A stretch of DNA of 36,555 nt from an uncultured Bacteroidales bacterium (GTDB lineage: Bacteria; Bacteroidota; Bacteroidia; Bacteroidales; P3): positions 1 through 36,555 of the forward strand of contig ONEY01000019.1 of assembly GCA_900316965.1 (NCBI GenBank), read 5' to 3'. Of the stretch, positions 34,128-36,555 are shown piece by piece. Position 1 is the stretch's first letter, and each line of letters opens with the position of its first letter. The translations under genes were made by a program, and so were the position numbers. The notes below the pieces were generated by a model. The model ran no database searches and was not told the DNA's origin. It worked only from the letters and a program-made list of their open reading frames with translations.

Positions 34128-36555
34128 TCATCGTATCAATAGGACTGTGCCTTTTTCGGTATGCCAATTCTGTGGGTCTACCTCGCTGCGGTAGCGAACT
34201 ATCCAAACATAACTGGCTTGCGGACATCGCTTACCATTGTGTGTTCCATCCCAACCTTTATCGTCGTTAGAACTGTGGAAAACATGGATGCCTTCTCGAT
34301 TGTATATATTAAGCTCATATTCTATCACACCATCATAAAAAATGTTGAAGATGTTGTTGGTGGACTCGTCGGGTGTGAAAACATTAGGTGCATATAGAGT
34401 TTGCTTGTGGACGTATATGGTCTTAGTGGTTGAGTCAAAACATGCATTGTTGTTAGCACTATTATGGGCGATAAGCAGAAGTACTACCGAGTCTTCATTG
34501 CGGTCGATGGTATATTGTATCGAATTTGCGCCACCGGCATCTTCTGAATTTATAAACCATTGTAGCCAATCAGCTCCAGTACTATTGGAAATGGCATAAA
34601 GCGTGCTTTCGTCGTTGGTGAGAAACTCAGGTGTCGCTTTAATAATAGCTGTAGGTATTATTATAGGATCCATGGTTATTGTGGCATTATTTGGACATGA
34701 TGGGTAGTCGTTGTAGTCGACAAAGAGACTGAGTACAATGGGCTGAGGTGCATTGACGACAAGGTCCCTGCTGTTGTCTGGCCCCCATGCGTTGTTCCAA
34801 TTGCCATTGGTGGACCATTGGATGTAATCCACGTTGGTTGCTAGATGTATAAAATGTAATCTAGTTTCACAGTCGGTGTGCTGTTCTATATCGATGACGG
34901 GTTTTTGTAGCATGGTTAAAGCAAGTCTTACAATACTGTCGCATCCATGAATGGTCGACAAAGTATCGACAAAGTAGCCTCCGTCAGTGAGAGTTTGACC
35001 ATTATATATGTATTGAGTTCCCACACAAAAACTATCTGTGATATCGGTAACAGACGAATGATTGATGACAAGATCAAGTGTGACAACACTATCGCAATCG
35101 TATTGGTTGAAGAGGGAGACACTGACTTGATTTGTGCTTTCTGAGTATATGTTGCCATCAATCCACATATATTCTTCGCAATGTGATTGGTGATCAGTAG
35201 TGCTATGTGTGGGTTTTATTGTGAGTAATAATAATATAGTGCTATCGCAATTCGCAGATGAAGTCAGTGTTACTGAGGTTGATAAAGTGGTTGCTGTTTC
35301 AGAAACTAAAGTGATATTATGCCATACGAAAGGTAATTGGTTTTGACAGACTTCGTATGTTTCTGTAAGCTCGTATGAAGGTGCAATTGTGAGAGACAGA
35401 TGAATTGTACTGTCGCAGCCGATACTGTTGGTGCGGTGGATAAGATAAGACCCAGATGTGGAACCTTGGTCAAATATGGTGTCGTGCCAACTATAAGGTA
35501 GGTAGTCCGAGCATATGATGGCTGTATCATGTATAGATGAGGTGTTGTTTACATGCAAAATTCTGACTACAATGCTGTCGGTGCCATAAGTGGTTTGGAG
35601 AATGCTTGTTTTGGTTGCAGCTTCGGTGAAAGTACTATCATCCCATATATAGGGTAGTTGGTTGTCACAAATAGTTCGGTGAATTGTATCGGTACGATTC
35701 ATCAATACTGTTAATCGGTAATAGATGATACTGTCGCAGCCAGATGTGTTGACAAGGTTAAATGTGTCGAGTATCTGAGAGGTTGTGGCGCTTATTGGCG
35801 TCAACTGATTAATAGAGTAGTTGACGTTTAAGAAAGAATGTGGCATGTTGGAAATGGTCGTTGTGTCAGTTATATGGCTTGGCTCAGAATTGTTGAGGAT
35901 GGTGAGAGATAGAGAGACAATACTGTCGCATCCCATTGAATTAGGAATGATTATCGAGGTGTTAGTAACGCTGGTGTTGAATGTTGAGTCGAAGATTGTG
36001 AAACTATTGCAAGCGATAGCGGCAGTGTCGGATGTCGTGCTATGGTTTATTGTGAGTGAAAGTCTTATGGTGCTGTCGCATCCGAACATGTTGCCATTAG
36101 GTATTGTGTATGTTGGTGCGCTTTGGGGTATGGTACTGCTGCTGTAATCAACTCCATCAATCCATGTGTATGTGTCGCATGCAATGATGGATGTGTCGCT
36201 GAAAGATGTTTGGTGTATTGTGAGGTCGAGGAAGTGTATGCTGTCGCATCCGTCGTTCATGTGAGTAGTGTCGCTGACGAAGGTGTTGCTGGTCAATATA
36301 GAATTGTTCCAAGTGTAGGAGTTGCAAGCCTGTGCGACGGAAGTGTCACGGATGGTGTGGCAGATGTTGACGATGATGGTGTCGTGACCGAAAATGAGAG
36401 TAGTGTCGGTGTATATAGTTCCGCCAGCGATGACAAGGCTATCGGCGGCTGTAGTGTCGGAAGGGGAGCAATGGAAGATAGTGAGGTCGAGGAAGTGTAT
36501 GCTGTCGCATCCGTTTTTCATGTGAGTAGTGTCGCTGACAAAGGTGTTGCTGGTC
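34128..36555 (-). CDS. Repeat-rich surface protein with T9SS type B C-terminal sorting domain (partial, 5' end outside)
   Basis: This is the C-terminal 809 or so residues of a large secreted protein; the open frame runs off the right edge of the window. The visible part has about ten repeat units built around GCDSI-x-x-L-x-LTI (nine with CDS/CDT-type anchors and one TDS variant), each about 45-90 residues and rich in Ser/Thr/Asp, of the kind found in Bacteroidota adhesins. After a non-repeat section comes the sorting domain LYAPNVFTPDESTNNIFNIF, then YELNIYNREG, GWDGTHNGKRCPQASYVWIV and KGTVLLIR at the stop, the gliding-motility/CHU_C (type B T9SS) type. It implies a functional type IX secretion system elsewhere. 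Composition is low in GC and uneven. The function is probably adhesion; ligand unknown. The ATG at 36521 lies inside a repeat and is not the gene start. Confidence 0.85.
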   Translation of the reverse strand, partial: TSNTFVSDTTHMKNGCDSIHFLDLTIFHCSPSDTTAADSLVIAGGTIYTDTTLIFGHDTIIVNICHTIRDTSVAQACNSYTWNNSILTSNTFVSDTTHMNDGCDSIHFLDLTIHQTSFSDTSIIACDTYTWIDGVDYSSSTIPQSAPTYTIPNGNMFGCDSTIRLSLTINHSTTSDTAAIACNSFTIFDSTFNTSVTNTSIIIPNSMGCDSIVSLSLTILNNSEPSHITDTTTISNMPHSFLNVNYSINQLTPISATTSQILDTFNLVNTSGCDSIIYYRLTVLMNRTDTIHRTICDNQLPYIWDDSTFTEAATKTSILQTTYGTDSIVVRILHVNNTSSIHDTAIICSDYLPYSWHDTIFDQGSTSGSYLIHRTNSIGCDSTIHLSLTIAPSYELTETYEVCQNQLPFVWHNITLVSETATTLSTSVTLTSSANCDSTILLLLTIKPTHSTTDHQSHCEEYMWIDGNIYSESTNQVSVSLFNQYDCDSVVTLDLVINHSSVTDITDSFCVGTQYIYNGQTLTDGGYFVDTLSTIHGCDSIVRLALTMLQKPVIDIEQHTDCETRLHFIHLATNVDYIQWSTNGNWNNAWGPDNSRDLVVNAPQPIVLSLFVDYNDYPSCPNNATITMDPIIIPTAIIKATPEFLTNDESTLYAISNSTGADWLQWFINSEDAGGANSIQYTIDRNEDSVVLLLIAHNSANNNACFDSTTKTIYVHKQTLYAPNVFTPDESTNNIFNIFYDGVIEYELNIYNREGIHVFHSSNDDKGWDGTHNGKRCPQASYVWIVRYRSEVDPQNWHTEKGTVLLIR
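36220..36294 (-). repeat. First copy of a near-identical 75-base repeat
   Basis: This stretch matches 36481-36555 with three mismatches at an offset of 261 bases (87 codons). It encodes TSNTFVSDTTHM followed by NDGCDSIHFLDLTI. The match is much closer than between the other units of the surface protein, and stops abruptly on its left. Confidence 0.9.
36481..36555 (-). repeat. Second copy of the 75-base repeat, running to the window edge
   Basis: This copy matches 36220-36294 with three mismatches and encodes TSNTFVSDTTHM followed by KNGCDSIHFLDLTI. It is cut by the end of the window, so the repeated segment is probably longer than seen. Confidence 0.9.

Noticed and set aside
34027..34227. 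Small minus-strand frames beside the surface-protein stop
   Set aside because: Several overlapping frames compete, none has family features, and one overlaps the sorting-domain gene.

Overview
The window looks like chromosomal DNA of a member of the Bacteroidota, most likely Bacteroidales. The evidence is the family mix: an outer-membrane receptor paired with a DUF4249 lipoprotein, an OMP_b-brl_3-type barrel protein with a carboxypeptidase-regulatory domain, the Bacteroidota-type RNA polymerase omega subunit between bamD and coaBC, a DUF3109 protein, and a surface protein ending in a type IX secretion (type B, gliding-motility/CHU_C) sorting domain. Promoters also fit the Bacteroidota pattern (TTTG about 19-20 bases before TAnnTTTG). 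I cannot assign a genus. There is no rRNA, CRISPR array or insertion sequence.

Left part, 1-9.6 kb: an AT-rich leader, ornithine aminotransferase (rocD) with a good terminator, a secreted GH29 alpha-L-fucosidase and a C69 dipeptidase in tandem, a minus-strand tRNA-Gln, a large outer-membrane barrel protein on the minus strand, and an M16 zinc peptidase. The theme is degradation of glycans, peptides and amino acids.

Middle, 9.7-19.8 kb: a tight unit of voltage-gated K+ channel, TonB-dependent receptor, DUF4249 lipoprotein and D-2-hydroxyacid dehydrogenase. It is followed by a DUF3109 Cys-rich protein, the lipoprotein signal peptidase lspA, tRNA-Phe, a YqeY-like protein, an OmpR-type response regulator with a short histidine kinase, and a 4HBT thioesterase.

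19.8-27.6 kb, all minus strand: read in transcription order, bamD, omega subunit (rpoZ), coaBC, then a lytic transglycosylase, uvrA and a DUF819 membrane protein. This block covers outer-membrane assembly, CoA synthesis, cell-wall turnover and DNA repair.

27.7-33.8 kb, plus strand: guaA, a LysM/low-complexity/periplasmic-binding-like protein, a stand-alone lpxC and lpxA, ending in a terminator. The right edge holds the 3' part of a repeat-rich T9SS type B surface protein on the minus strand, cut by the window end.

Base composition falls from very GC-rich in the left genes to AT-rich in the right ones. The most unusual items are the nearly shared promoter of the two tRNA genes, LpxC without the FabZ fusion usual in Bacteroidota, a fresh-looking repeat duplication in the surface protein, a UvrA whose first zinc site is incomplete, a K+ channel with a C-terminal zinc ribbon, and an apparently leaderless bamD. 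I did not find a clearly new multi-gene system; the best candidate for an uncharacterised functional unit is the channel-receptor-DUF4249-dehydrogenase cluster.
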